Shown piece after piece: positions 37,441-46,042 of a stretch of 64,000 nucleotides of DNA (within the stretch, counting starts at the first letter, position 1; every line of letters begins with the position of its first letter). The stretch is from contig NZ_JACHYC010000004.1 in assembly GCF_014192575.1 (NCBI RefSeq), forward strand, positions 62,001 to 126,000, given 5' to 3'. The translations under genes and the position numbers were made by a program. This DNA is from Variovorax sp. Sphag1AA (GTDB lineage Bacteria; Pseudomonadota; Gammaproteobacteria; Burkholderiales; Burkholderiaceae_C). The notes under the pieces are model-generated. The model had not been told where the DNA came from. It saw nothing but the letters and a program-made list of their open reading frames with translations, and searched no databases.

Positions 37441-38334
37441 ATGCTCACCCGCTTCTCGCGCAAACACATGTCCAACAATACACACGACCTTCACGACAAA
37501 CGGCTCGCCGACGCATGGGCCACCCTGCAGGCCCACGCGGACAAGGGACTTCCGCTCCATACCGATCCCTCGCGGCTGGCCTTCGCCGACCCTGAATTCC
37601 TCCTTCGCCGCGAAACGCGCGGCCTGCGCATGCAGCTCGAGCTCATGAAGCCCGACATCGAGATGCGCGCCCACGGCATCGAGAACACGGTCGTGGTGTT
37701 CGGCAGCGCGCGCTTCCGCAGCGAGGAAGAATCCGGCGCGCTGATCGCCCAGGCCGAAGCCTCGGGCGACACCGCAGCCGCCGAGCGCTGGCGCAGGCTC
37801 GCGCGGAGCTCGCACTACTACGAGAAGGCGCGCGCCTTCGGCAAGCTGGTGGCCCAGTACAGCAACGACCGCGATCCGGAAGACAAGCTCTTCATCTGCA
37901 CCGGCGGCGGCCCGGGCATCATGCAGGCCGCCAATCGCGGCGCCTACGAAGGCGGCGGTATTTCAGTCGGCCTCGCGATCGCCCTGCCGATGGAGGAAGA
38001 AGCCAACCCCTACGTCACGCCGGCGCTGAGCTTCAAGTTCCACTACTTCGCGATCCGCAAGATGCATTTCATGATGCGTGCGAAGGCGCTGGTCGCTTTT
38101 CCGGGCGGATTTGGAACGCTGGACGAGCTGTTCGAGGTCATCACGCTCGTGCAGACGCGCAAGGCGAAGCCGGTGCCGATCGTGCTCTTCGGATCGGACT
38201 ACTGGAAGCAGTTGATCAACTTCGAGTTCCTCGCTGAGGAAGGCGTGATCTCCCCGGGGGACGTGAAGCTCATCGAATACGTCGACGCGCCTGAGGACGC
38301 CTGGACATACATCAAGCGTTTCTATAAGTTGTAG
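37441..38334 (+). CDS. LOG-family (TIGR00730) Rossmann-fold protein
   Basis: A 298-residue protein with the lysine-decarboxylase-like LOG core: FGSARFRSEEES, CTGGGPGIMQAANRGA and the nucleotide motif PGGFGTLDELFEVIT. LOG proteins are phosphoribohydrolases of cytokinin/nucleotide 5'-monophosphates or PpnN-like purine nucleosidases. The length, with about 90 extra N-terminal residues, suggests the longer PpnN-related branch, but that is inference. AAGG before the ATG at 37441 favours this start over 37468 and 37414. A structured repeat begins 4 nt after its stop. Confidence 0.87.
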   Translation: MLTRFSRKHMSNNTHDLHDKRLADAWATLQAHADKGLPLHTDPSRLAFADPEFLLRRETRGLRMQLELMKPDIEMRAHGIENTVVVFGSARFRSEEESGALIAQAEASGDTAAAERWRRLARSSHYYEKARAFGKLVAQYSNDRDPEDKLFICTGGGPGIMQAANRGAYEGGGISVGLAIALPMEEEANPYVTPALSFKFHYFAIRKMHFMMRAKALVAFPGGFGTLDELFEVITLVQTRKAKPVPIVLFGSDYWKQLINFEFLAEEGVISPGDVKLIEYVDAPEDAWTYIKRFYKL

Positions 38335-38338
38335 CTCG

Positions 38339-38428
38339 CCCCCAGGCTCGCGCACTTCGTGTCGCTCTCCACCCCCTGCCGGGGGCAACACCAGCGGCCC
38401 GGCGGAGCCGGTTCCGCGGTGTTCCTGG
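38339..38428 (+). repeat. Structured intergenic repeat, copy 2
   Basis: The same three-hairpin element as copy 1. Hairpin 1 is GCG-CAC-TTC-GTG-T-CGC (38350-38365), hairpin 2 is a C-run/G-run stem, and hairpin 3 runs from AACACC (38387) to GGTGTT (38423) with inner CCGGC-GGA-GCCGG. A closing stem CCAGG/CCTGG (38342-38346 with 38424-38428) is possible. It begins 4 nt after the LOG gene stop and ends 15 nt before the facing MFS gene stop, so it fills the convergent gap. Confidence 0.9.
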
Positions 38429-38443
38429 CTTCTCCATGCCCGG

Positions 38444-39631
38444 TCAATGCGTTGCGGGGTTTTCGGGCGGAGGGGCCTGCAGGCCCCAGACGGAGCGTGT
38501 GCCGAGGGCGACCACCCCGCCGACGATCCAGAACACACCTGCCACGCCGATCACTGCGCCGGCAGCGCCGAACAGCATCGGCATCGCGACGCTCGAGGCG
38601 TTGAGGGTCATCACGCGAAGACCCAGCGCCTCGCCGTGGCGCTCGTGCGGTGTGATCTGGTGGAGCATGCTCATCACCATCGGCTGCACCGCGCCGAGTG
38701 CAATGCCCAGCACGACGGAGCACACACCCATGCCGATCGCCGTGGTCATCAGGGGATAGGCGGCAAAGACGAGCGCGGTGATCACGTTCGATGCGGTGAT
38801 GACGGCGCGCTCGCTGAAGCGGGATGCAACCAGCGGCAGCACGACGCGAATGGCAGCGGCCGCAACCGCGAAGGCGCCGAGGATGGTGCCGATCGTCGAT
38901 GCGCTGAGGCCGCGCTCATGGCCAAGAATGGGCAGCACGAAGGTGTGCACGTCCCACGAGGCCGACTGCAACCAGTTGACGAACAGAAGCCGCCTGAACA
39001 TCGGCTCGACCAGAAGATCCCATGCCCGCGCCTTGGCGGTACCTTCCGGTGGTCTTGCGGTGGGTAGCTCGTGCGTTCCACGGGCCAGGAGCCAGCACGC
39101 GATCGGCAACAGCGCCAGCAATGCGAACGCAACGCGATAGCCGATCAGGTCGCCCGGCGTCGGGCCCGCATGGTCGATCAGGAGCCCGGTGACGAACGGC
39201 CCGACGAAATTGGCCGCGGCAGGTGCGATAGCCAGCCAACTGAACACCTGCTTGAGCTGGGCGGGCCCGCTTGCCGCGCGACCGACATGACGTTGCAGTG
39301 CAATCACCGCGATGCCCGTCGCGCCGCCAGTGAGCAACGCTGCGAGACACAGCACCGGAAACACAGGAAACGCCCCGGCCAGCGCCGCACCGCTTGCGGC
39401 CGAAACCACCGCAATCGACAGCGGACGCCGCAATCCATGTCGATCGGCGAATCGACCCGCCGGCAGCGCAAGAAAGACCTGCGTGAGCGCGAACAAGGAA
39501 AGAAGCACGCCGACCGATGCGGCGCTGTGACCGTCCCGCAGCGCGAGCAACGGCGCCGCGAGCCGGGTGCCTGTCATCGCCGCATGCAGGCAGACCTGCG
39601 CGAGGATCAGGCGAAGCAGGCCGGCGGTCAC
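38444..39631 (-). CDS. MFS transporter
   Basis: A 395-residue 12-helix major-facilitator protein with the loop 2-3 motif ALPAGRFADRHGLRRPL and a second-half loop after AIRVVLPLVASRFSER. Substrate unknown; the size and motif A variant fit drug/metabolite exporters. Its ATG overlaps the rmuC stop (ATGA), placing it last in a coupled minus-strand string. The structured repeat copy 2 lies just past its stop. Confidence 0.88.
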   Translation of the reverse strand: MTAGLLRLILAQVCLHAAMTGTRLAAPLLALRDGHSAASVGVLLSLFALTQVFLALPAGRFADRHGLRRPLSIAVVSAASGAALAGAFPVFPVLCLAALLTGGATGIAVIALQRHVGRAASGPAQLKQVFSWLAIAPAAANFVGPFVTGLLIDHAGPTPGDLIGYRVAFALLALLPIACWLLARGTHELPTARPPEGTAKARAWDLLVEPMFRRLLFVNWLQSASWDVHTFVLPILGHERGLSASTIGTILGAFAVAAAAIRVVLPLVASRFSERAVITASNVITALVFAAYPLMTTAIGMGVCSVVLGIALGAVQPMVMSMLHQITPHERHGEALGLRVMTLNASSVAMPMLFGAAGAVIGVAGVFWIVGGVVALGTRSVWGLQAPPPENPATH

Positions 39632-40974
39632 GAGGCGCTGTCGTCGTCGCCGTCGATGAGGGGAAGCAGGCCTTGGGTCTGCGATTCCGGCAGGGCCTCG
39701 ACCTTGCGCAGTGCCAGGCGCATCTGCTTGGCGCGCGTGTCGGCCTTGTCGATGGTGTCGGAGGCCTTGGAGACCTGTTCCTTGATGCGCGCGACCCAGT
39801 CGCCGTAGCGCTCGAACTCGGTCTTGACCGCTCCCAGCACTTTCCAGACCTCGGAAGCCTGGTGCTCCAGCGCGAGCGTGCGGAAGCCCATGTGCAGGCT
39901 GTTGAGCATCGCGAGCAGCGTGGTCGGCCCGGCGAGCGTCACCCGATGCTGCCGCTGGATCGCATCCATCAGCCCAGGACGGCGCAGCACTTCGGCGTAA
40001 AGGCTCTCGACAGGGAGGAAAAGAATCGCGAAATCGGTGGTGTGCGGTGCGGCGAGGTAGTTCTCGGAAATCGACTTCGCTTCAGAACGGATGCGCGCTT
40101 CGAGCGCCTTGGCTGCCGCTTCGGCCGCGCCGGGGTCGGCGCGCTCGTGCGCATCGAGCAGGCGCTCGTAGTCGTCGCGCGGAAATTTGGCGTCGATCGG
40201 CAGCCACACCGGCGCGCCATCGCCACCACGGCCCGGAAAGCGGATCGCGAAGTCCACCCGCTGGCCGCTGCGCGGCTTGGTCTCGACCTGCTTGGCGTAC
40301 TGGTCCGGCGTCAGGACCTGTTCGAGCAGGGCCTCCAGCTGGACTTCGCCGAATACGCCACGCGTCTTCACGTTGGTCAGCACACGCTGGAGGCTGCCAA
40401 CGCCGACCGCGAGTGTCTGCATTTCGCCGAGACCCTTGTGCACCTGCTCCAGTCGGTCGGCGACCTGCTTGAAGCTTTCGCCCAAACGGGCTTCGAGCGT
40501 GCTCTGGAGCTTCTCGTCGACCGTCTTGCGCATCTCGTCGAGCTTGGCGGTGTTGGTCTGCTGGAGCTGCGCGAGCTGCGCCTCCATCGTCGCGCGCACT
40601 TCGGCCAGCCGACGCGCGTTCGACTCGCTCAAGCCCTGCAACTGGTTGTTGAGGGTGTCGGCGAGCGTCTTCTGGAGCATCGCAAGCTGCTGGGCGAAGG
40701 CATCGATCTGCGCGTTCTGCGTGCGCGTCGATTCCGCACTCTGATGCACCAGCGCCTGCTGGAAAGTGACGAAGGCCTGAGCGGTTTCCTGCCGGGCGCC
40801 GCGCGAAGACTCGCTGATCTCGTGGCGAAGCTCACGCTCGGTGCGTTCGTTGCTTGCGGCCAGGGTAGCGATCAGCGCCGAGTGGTCGGGCGGCGAAGGC
40901 TTGCGCGCCAGAAGCCAGACGATAAGGATGAAATTCAGGGCCGCGAGGGCCAGCAGGATCCAGGTTTCGATCAC
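39628..40974 (-). CDS. rmuC: DNA recombination protein RmuC
   Basis: A 448-residue RmuC. An N-terminal membrane anchor (ETWILLALAALNFILIVWLLA) is followed by a long coiled coil (about 40-210) and the PD-(D/E)XK-type core (TRGVFGEVQLEALLEQVLTPDQY, RVDFAIRFPG, LPIDAKFPRDDYERLL). RmuC limits inversions between short repeats and has been linked to defence against foreign DNA. The start is taken as GTG 40974, since longer in-frame starts overlap the upstream dehydrogenase gene. It lies 16 bp downstream of that gene and is coupled to the MFS gene. Confidence 0.94.
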   Translation of the reverse strand: MIETWILLALAALNFILIVWLLARKPSPPDHSALIATLAASNERTERELRHEISESSRGARQETAQAFVTFQQALVHQSAESTRTQNAQIDAFAQQLAMLQKTLADTLNNQLQGLSESNARRLAEVRATMEAQLAQLQQTNTAKLDEMRKTVDEKLQSTLEARLGESFKQVADRLEQVHKGLGEMQTLAVGVGSLQRVLTNVKTRGVFGEVQLEALLEQVLTPDQYAKQVETKPRSGQRVDFAIRFPGRGGDGAPVWLPIDAKFPRDDYERLLDAHERADPGAAEAAAKALEARIRSEAKSISENYLAAPHTTDFAILFLPVESLYAEVLRRPGLMDAIQRQHRVTLAGPTTLLAMLNSLHMGFRTLALEHQASEVWKVLGAVKTEFERYGDWVARIKEQVSKASDTIDKADTRAKQMRLALRKVEALPESQTQGLLPLIDGDDDSAS

Positions 40975-40990
40975 GGGTCTTGTGGTTTTC

Positions 40991-41977
40991 TTATCGGGTT
41001 GCGAGAACGGTGGGGTTGAGCGGCGTGACCGGCTTGTTGTGCACCAGATAGCCGATGAGGTTGTCGACCGCGAGATCCGCCATCGCGCGGCGCGTGGGCA
41101 CGGTCGCGCTGGCAATGTGCGGCGTGAGCACCACATTCGGCACCTTGAGCAGCTCGGGGTTCACTTTCGGCTCGCCCTCGAAAACATCGAGTCCGGCAGC
41201 GGCGATGCGCTTGTCGCGCAGTGCCACGGCCAGCGCCGCGTCGTCCACGATGCCGCCGCGCGCGATGTTGATCAGTGTCGCGGTCGGCTTCATGAGCGCG
41301 ATTTCGGCCGCACCGATGGTGTGGTGCGACGCGGGCGTGTAGGGCACCACCAGCACCACGTGATCCGCGGTCTTCAGGAGCTCTTCCTTGCCGACATAGG
41401 TGGCCTTGCACTCGGCTTCGAGCTGGGCGTCGAGCCGCGAGCGGTTGTGATAGATCACCTTCATGCCGAAGCCATGGGCGCCGCGCTTGGCGATGCCCTG
41501 CCCGATCCGGCCCATGCCGACGATGCCGAGCGTCGAACCATGGATGTCGGAGCCGGCAAACATGTCGAAGCTCCACTTCTCCCACTTGCCGGCCCGCAGG
41601 AAATGCTCGCTCTCGGCGATGCGGCGCGCGGTGGCCATCAGCAGCGCGAAGCCGAAGTCGGCGGTGGTCTCGGTGAGCACGTCCGGTGCATTGGTGCCAA
41701 GCACGCCCCGGGCCGTCATCGCGTCGATGTCAAAGTTGTTGTAGCCCACAGCCATGTTGGCGCAGATCTTCAGGCCGGGGCAGGCGTCGAGCACTTCGGC
41801 GTCGATGCGCTCGCTGCCGGTGGTGAAGACGCCCTGCTTGCCCTTCAGCTTGGCGATGAGCTGCGCCTTGGTCCAGCTTTCATCGCCCTGGTTGGCTTCG
41901 ACCTCGAAATGCTCTTCGAGGCGGGCGATGGTTTCGGGAAAGATCGAACGGGCGACGAGGACTTTGGGCTTGTTCAT
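40991..41977 (-). CDS. D-2-hydroxyacid dehydrogenase (glyoxylate/hydroxypyruvate reductase type)
   Basis: A 328-residue NAD(P)-dependent reductase. The N-terminal segment KVLVARSIFPETIARLEEHFEVE, the dinucleotide motif LGIVGMGRIGQGIAKR, and the catalytic Arg (LINIARGGIVDD), Glu (VFEGEPKVNP) and His (LTPHIASAT) are all in place. This matches GhrB-like glyoxylate/hydroxypyruvate reductases, though phenylpyruvate or 2-ketogluconate reductase is possible. The ATG at 41977 starts 2 bp past the upstream nhaD stop. Confidence 0.92.
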   Translation of the reverse strand: MNKPKVLVARSIFPETIARLEEHFEVEANQGDESWTKAQLIAKLKGKQGVFTTGSERIDAEVLDACPGLKICANMAVGYNNFDIDAMTARGVLGTNAPDVLTETTADFGFALLMATARRIAESEHFLRAGKWEKWSFDMFAGSDIHGSTLGIVGMGRIGQGIAKRGAHGFGMKVIYHNRSRLDAQLEAECKATYVGKEELLKTADHVVLVVPYTPASHHTIGAAEIALMKPTATLINIARGGIVDDAALAVALRDKRIAAAGLDVFEGEPKVNPELLKVPNVVLTPHIASATVPTRRAMADLAVDNLIGYLVHNKPVTPLNPTVLATR

Positions 41978-41979
41978 GA

Positions 41980-43404
41980 TCAACGGAAGAAGATGAAGGT
42001 GGCAAGAACGAAGAGCGGCACCAGGATGCCGCCCGACCACAGCATGAAGCCGAAGAAGCTCGGCATGCGCACGCCGCGGCTTTCCGCGATGGCCTTGACC
42101 ATCAGATTGGGCGCGTTACCGATATAGGTGTTGGCGCCCATGAATACGGCGCCGGCAGAGATGGCTGCCAGCGTCGTCGCATAGGTGGTCATCAGGGCCT
42201 GCGGATCGCCACCGGCCGTATTGAAGAACACCAGGTAAGTCGGTGCATTGTCGAGGAAAGAGCTGAGGATGCCGGTGGCCCAGAAGTACATCGCCGGGTC
42301 GGGCTGCCCGTCCGGCCGGGTCACCGCTGCGACGACGGCGCCGAAAGGACCGTCGACACCCGCCTTGAGCATGGCGATCACCGGCACGATGGTCACGAAG
42401 ATGCCCGCGAAGAGCTTGGCGACCTCGACCATCGGCCCCCAGCCGAAGTGATTGGCCTCGTGCACCTTGGGCACCGTGATGCGCAGCGACAGCAGGGTGA
42501 TCGCGATCAGCGCCACGTCGCGCACCAGTCCCGGCAAGCCCACCTCCGTACCGAAGACGTCGAATCGCACGGGCGACTTCCAGACACCGCTCAGAAGCAC
42601 GAAAAATACGACGCCACCGAGCAGCAGGAAGTTGACCGCGCCTTCGAAGGCGATGCCGCGCGTGTCAGGCGTCGGATCGAAAGGCAGCAGGTCCTCATTG
42701 CGGAAGTACCAGGCATCGAGCAGGTAGAAGAGCACCAGCAGGATGCCGGTCATGAACAGCGTTTCCGGCAGGATGTTCAGGAGCGTCCAGGTGAAGTCGA
42801 CGCCCTTCAGAAAGCCCAGGAAGAGTGGTGGATCTCCCAGCGGCGTGAGCGCGCCGCCCACGTTCGACACGATGAAGATGAAGAACACGACCACGTGCAC
42901 CTTGTGCCGCCGGTTGTCGTTGGCGCGGATGAGCGGCCGGATCAGCAGCATCGAGGCACCGGTAGTGCCCATCAGGCTCGCAAGCACGGCACCGATCGCC
43001 AGGATCGCCGTGTTGAGCCGCGGCGAGCCGCGCAGGTTGCCGCGGATGTGGATCCCGCCCGAGACTGCAAACAGTGCAGCCAGAAGAATGACGAAGGGGA
43101 TGTATTCGCCGACGAGCGCATGCGCCAGCTGGGCGCCGGCGAGCGGCGCACCGTGAATCGCGGCAAACGGAAGCAGAAAAGCCAGCCCCCAGGCCACTGC
43201 AACCTTGCCGTAGTGGTGATGCCAGAACGCCGGCACCAACAACGGCATCAGCGCGATCGACAGGAGGATTCCGGCAAACGGCACGCTCCACCAGACCGAA
43301 AGACGGGCGCCGTCGAGGTCAGCCGCCCATGTCGCGGCCGGCGAGATCAACAGGACGGATACCAGCGAACGCAGGACGCCCTTCGCCGACCTCGATGCCT
43401 TCAT
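41980..43404 (-). CDS. nhaD: NhaD-type sodium:proton antiporter
   Basis: A 474-residue inner-membrane protein of the ion-transporter superfamily. A cleavable-looking N-terminus ([16 protein letters not shown]) is followed by 11-13 hydrophobic helices. Landmark segments are [56 protein letters not shown] and [21 protein letters not shown]. The doubled NxGG/GDPP and DNAP motifs fit NhaD antiporters. Its ATG overlaps the pncB stop (ATGA). Confidence 0.87.
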   Translation of the reverse strand: MKASRSAKGVLRSLVSVLLISPAATWAADLDGARLSVWWSVPFAGILLSIALMPLLVPAFWHHHYGKVAVAWGLAFLLPFAAIHGAPLAGAQLAHALVGEYIPFVILLAALFAVSGGIHIRGNLRGSPRLNTAILAIGAVLASLMGTTGASMLLIRPLIRANDNRRHKVHVVVFFIFIVSNVGGALTPLGDPPLFLGFLKGVDFTWTLLNILPETLFMTGILLVLFYLLDAWYFRNEDLLPFDPTPDTRGIAFEGAVNFLLLGGVVFFVLLSGVWKSPVRFDVFGTEVGLPGLVRDVALIAITLLSLRITVPKVHEANHFGWGPMVEVAKLFAGIFVTIVPVIAMLKAGVDGPFGAVVAAVTRPDGQPDPAMYFWATGILSSFLDNAPTYLVFFNTAGGDPQALMTTYATTLAAISAGAVFMGANTYIGNAPNLMVKAIAESRGVRMPSFFGFMLWSGGILVPLFVLATFIFFR

Positions 43405-44615
43405 GCGGCAGGCTGCTCGATGTCGAAGACCTGGCGCAGATAGGCAAGATAGCGCTCGTCCTCGCACATGTTCTTGGACGGCGTGTCGGACAGCTTGGCC
43501 ACCGGCTGGTCGTTGCAGCCGATCATCTTGATGACGATCTGCAGCGGCTCATAGCCGAGGTCGTTGGTCAGGTTGGTGCCGATGCCGAAAGCGAGTTGGC
43601 AACGGCCCCTGAACTGCTGGTAGAGCTCGATCGTGCGCGGCACCGTCAGGCTGTCGCTGAAGATGAGCGTCTTGGTCTGCGGATCGACGCGATTCGCCGC
43701 ATAGTGGGCCAGCATGCGCTCGCCCCACTCAAACGGGTCGCCGCTGTCGTGACGCGCGCCGTCGAAGAGCTTGCAGAAATACAGGTCGAAGTCGCGCAGG
43801 AAAGCGCTCATGCCGTAGACATCCGACAGTGCAATACCGAGGTCTCCGCGATATTCCCGCGCCCAGGTCTCGAAGCCGAATATCTGGCTGTCGCGCAAGC
43901 GCGGCCCGAGCGCCTGGCAGGCTTGCAGGTACTCGTGCGCCATCGTGCCAAGAGGAATCAGCCCCAGCTTCATCGCATACAGCACATTGCTGGTACCCGC
44001 GAACTGCGGCAGCTTCGAAAGCCCGCGCGGCTGCGGCGAAGTCACGGCGCCCAACTTGTCGGAGAGCGTGCGCAGCACTTCCTCGTGCCATTCATTGGAG
44101 AAGCGCCGACGCGTACCGTAGTCGGCGATCTTCAGGTCGGCCAGGTGGTCGTCCTGCAACTGCCCGATCTTGGCCTCCAGCCGGCGACGGCCTTCGGCGT
44201 AGTCAGGCTGCGGCTGCGTATTGCGGAAGTAGACCTCGTTGACGATCGCCAGCACGGGGATCTCGAACAGGATCGTGTGCAGCCAGGGCCCGCGGATCCG
44301 GATGTCGAGTTCGCCGGAGGGCATCGGGATGATGTTGATGTACTTCTCGTTCAGGCGGAACAGCCCGAGGAAGTCCACGAAATCGCTCTTGATGAAGCGC
44401 ATCGAGCGCAGGTAGCTGAGCTCCGCATCCTTGAACTGCAGCGAGCACAGGTGGCGAATCTCCTCGCGGATCTGCCCCGCGAAGCGGGCGAGGTCCACAC
44501 CCGGGTTGCGGCACTTGAAGCGGTATTCAACGCGCGCACCGGGGAAGTGATGCAGCACGACCTGCATCATGGTGAACTTGTAGAGATCGGTATCGAGCAG
44601 GCTTTGAATGATCAT
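43401..44615 (-). CDS. pncB: Nicotinate phosphoribosyltransferase
   Basis: A 404-residue enzyme converting nicotinate and PRPP to nicotinate mononucleotide in NAD salvage. Landmarks are [25 protein letters not shown] at the N-terminus, [33 protein letters not shown] with the catalytic His, [27 protein letters not shown] and [20 protein letters not shown]. It heads a translationally coupled string with nhaD, a hydroxyacid dehydrogenase, rmuC and an MFS gene. Confidence 0.97.
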   Translation of the reverse strand: MIIQSLLDTDLYKFTMMQVVLHHFPGARVEYRFKCRNPGVDLARFAGQIREEIRHLCSLQFKDAELSYLRSMRFIKSDFVDFLGLFRLNEKYINIIPMPSGELDIRIRGPWLHTILFEIPVLAIVNEVYFRNTQPQPDYAEGRRRLEAKIGQLQDDHLADLKIADYGTRRRFSNEWHEEVLRTLSDKLGAVTSPQPRGLSKLPQFAGTSNVLYAMKLGLIPLGTMAHEYLQACQALGPRLRDSQIFGFETWAREYRGDLGIALSDVYGMSAFLRDFDLYFCKLFDGARHDSGDPFEWGERMLAHYAANRVDPQTKTLIFSDSLTVPRTIELYQQFRGRCQLAFGIGTNLTNDLGYEPLQIVIKMIGCNDQPVAKLSDTPSKNMCEDERYLAYLRQVFDIEQPAA

Positions 44616-44803
44616 GGTGAGCGCGCTTGTCCCCAGGTAATCGACGTGCGTTCGATTATCACGGCCGCAGTCGGCAAGTGCCTACGACCCCTTCCCCGAG
44701 AGTCCTACCGCCGTGTCGATGCTGCGACGCGACAGTGATTTCACGCCGGTGGAGCCACACGGGCACCGGCGATGAAACCTCATCTGACTGAAGGAGATCC
44801 GCC

Positions 44804-45034
44804 ATGAACAAGGACACCGTCGAAGGCAACTGGAAGCAGCTCAAAGGAAAGATCAAGGAGCAATGGGGCAAGCTGACGGATGACGATTTCGACGTCATCG
44901 CCGGCAAGCGCGACCAGTTGCTGGGCCGCATTCAGGAGCGCCACGGCATCAGCCGGGACGAGGCCGAACGGCAGGTCGCCGACTGGGAAAAGCGCGACGG
45001 CCGCACACCTGCCATCTGGATGGAGCGCGTCTGA
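44804..45034 (+). CDS. CsbD-family stress protein
   Basis: A 76-residue soluble protein with the CsbD signature NKDTVEGNWKQLKGKIKEQWGKLTDDDFDVIAGKRDQLLG and a tail with DEAERQVADWEKR. Family members accumulate under general stress; their function is unknown. AAGGAG lies before the ATG. It sits 62 bp upstream of a secreted twin-cysteine protein on the same strand, and the two may be co-expressed. Confidence 0.93.
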   Translation: MNKDTVEGNWKQLKGKIKEQWGKLTDDDFDVIAGKRDQLLGRIQERHGISRDEAERQVADWEKRDGRTPAIWMERV

Positions 45035-45096
45035 CGGCGCGAGACCCCCAGCGCGCACTCACCCCTACCGATTTCGCAACTTCAGAGGACACTGCC

Positions 45097-45498
45097 ATGA
45101 AAAAGCATCTGCTCATGATCGCCATCGCTTCGACCTGCTGCCTCGTAGCGGGCCAAGCCAGCGCGATGACCCAGGACGAATACAAGGTCGCCAAGGAAAA
45201 GATCGAGGCCGACTACAAGGTGAACAAGACCCAATGCGACACCTTGAAGGACAACGCCAAGGACGTGTGCCACAAGGAAGCCAAGGGCAAGGAAGCCGTG
45301 GCCAAGGCTGAACTCGAACAGCAATACAAGCCGAGCGACAAGCACGCCCGCGACGTGCAGGAAGAAAAGATCAAGGCCAACTACGAGGTCGCCAAGGAAA
45401 AGTGCGACGACCTGAAGGGCGACTCCAAGAGCGCTTGCGAGAAGCAGGCCAAGGCCGACCAGGATCGCGGCAAGGCTGAACTTCGCGCGATGAAGTAA
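45097..45498 (+). CDS. Secreted Lys/Glu-rich protein with twin CX10C helical repeats
   Basis: A 133-residue protein whose family I do not recognise. A signal peptide (MKKHLLMIAIASTCCLVAGQASA) is followed by a highly charged, probably all-helical body with an internal duplication. The segments around QCDTLKDNAKDVC (Cys47, Cys58) and KCDDLKGDSKSAC (Cys103, Cys114) are similar and 56 residues apart. Each has a Cys-X10-Cys pair preceded by a Tyr and an AKEK-like run. The layout suggests two disulfide-pinned helical hairpins in the periplasm. AGAGGAC precedes the ATG. It follows CsbD and is followed after 4 nt by a structured repeat. Confidence 0.8.
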   Translation: MKKHLLMIAIASTCCLVAGQASAMTQDEYKVAKEKIEADYKVNKTQCDTLKDNAKDVCHKEAKGKEAVAKAELEQQYKPSDKHARDVQEEKIKANYEVAKEKCDDLKGDSKSACEKQAKADQDRGKAELRAMK

Positions 45499-45502
45499 CG
45501 CT

Positions 45503-45595
45503 CTCCCCCAGCCTCGCCCACTTCGTGTGGCTCGGGCACCCCCTTCCGGGGGCAACCCCTGCGGCCCGGCAAAGCCGGTTCCGCGGGGTTTTTGG
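45503..45595 (+). repeat. Structured intergenic repeat, copy 3
   Basis: A third copy of the element. Hairpin 1 is GCC-CAC-TTC-GTG-T-GGC, hairpin 2 is CCCCC-TTCC-GGGGG (45537-45550), and hairpin 3 runs from AACCCC (45552) to GGGGTT (45588) with inner CCGGC-AAA-GCCGG. A TTTTT stretch ends the right arm here. A closing stem AGCC/GGCT (45508 with 45592) is possible. It begins 4 nt after the twin-CX10C gene stop and ends 9 nt before the facing thioesterase stop. Confidence 0.9.
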
Positions 45596-45604
45596 CTTGT
45601 GGGG

Positions 45605-46042
45605 TCAGGCGCGCAATTCGTCTACCACCGCCTGTAGCGCTGCGGGCAACTTCACGGGGCGCTGCGTTTCGCGATCGACGTAGACGTGCACGAAATGGCC
45701 TTGTGCCGCAGGCGTGTCGGCGCCTTCTGCGAAGAGGCCGATTTCGTATTGGACGCTCGAGGTACCTGCCCGCACTACCCGGATTCCGGCTTCGACGGTC
45801 TGCGGATAGGCCAGCGGTGCGAAGTAGTTGCAGCGGGTTTCGACCACGAAACCGATCGTCTTGCCCTCATGGATGTCCAGCGCGCCGCGCTCGATGAGGT
45901 GCGTGTTCACCGCCGTGTCGAACCAGCTGTAGTAGACGACGTTGTTGACGTGGCCGTACATGTCGTTGTCCATCCACCGCGTGGGGATCTTGCGGAAGAC
46001 GCGATAGCTGCTGCGGGGATGGGGAATCGGTCGGTCGCTCAT
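45605..46042 (-). CDS. Acyl-CoA thioesterase, hot-dog fold (YbgC/4-HBT type)
   Basis: A 145-residue hot-dog thioesterase with the 4HBT-type active-site segment RWMDNDMYGHVNNVVYYSWFDTAVN (Asp near the start, then the long hot-dog helix). FVVETRCNYFAPLAYPQTVEAGIRV and AQGHFVHVYVDRETQRP complete the fold. The substrate acyl-CoA is unknown. The ATG at 46042 overlaps the stop of the histone-deacetylase-like gene (ATGA), so the two are translated together. Confidence 0.9.
   Translation of the reverse strand: MSDRPIPHPRSSYRVFRKIPTRWMDNDMYGHVNNVVYYSWFDTAVNTHLIERGALDIHEGKTIGFVVETRCNYFAPLAYPQTVEAGIRVVRAGTSSVQYEIGLFAEGADTPAAQGHFVHVYVDRETQRPVKLPAALQAVVDELRA

Noticed and set aside
44616-44803. Riboswitch or regulatory RNA upstream of pncB/csbD
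   Set aside because: No recognisable NAD, pyridine or other riboswitch core and no convincing long stem by eye.
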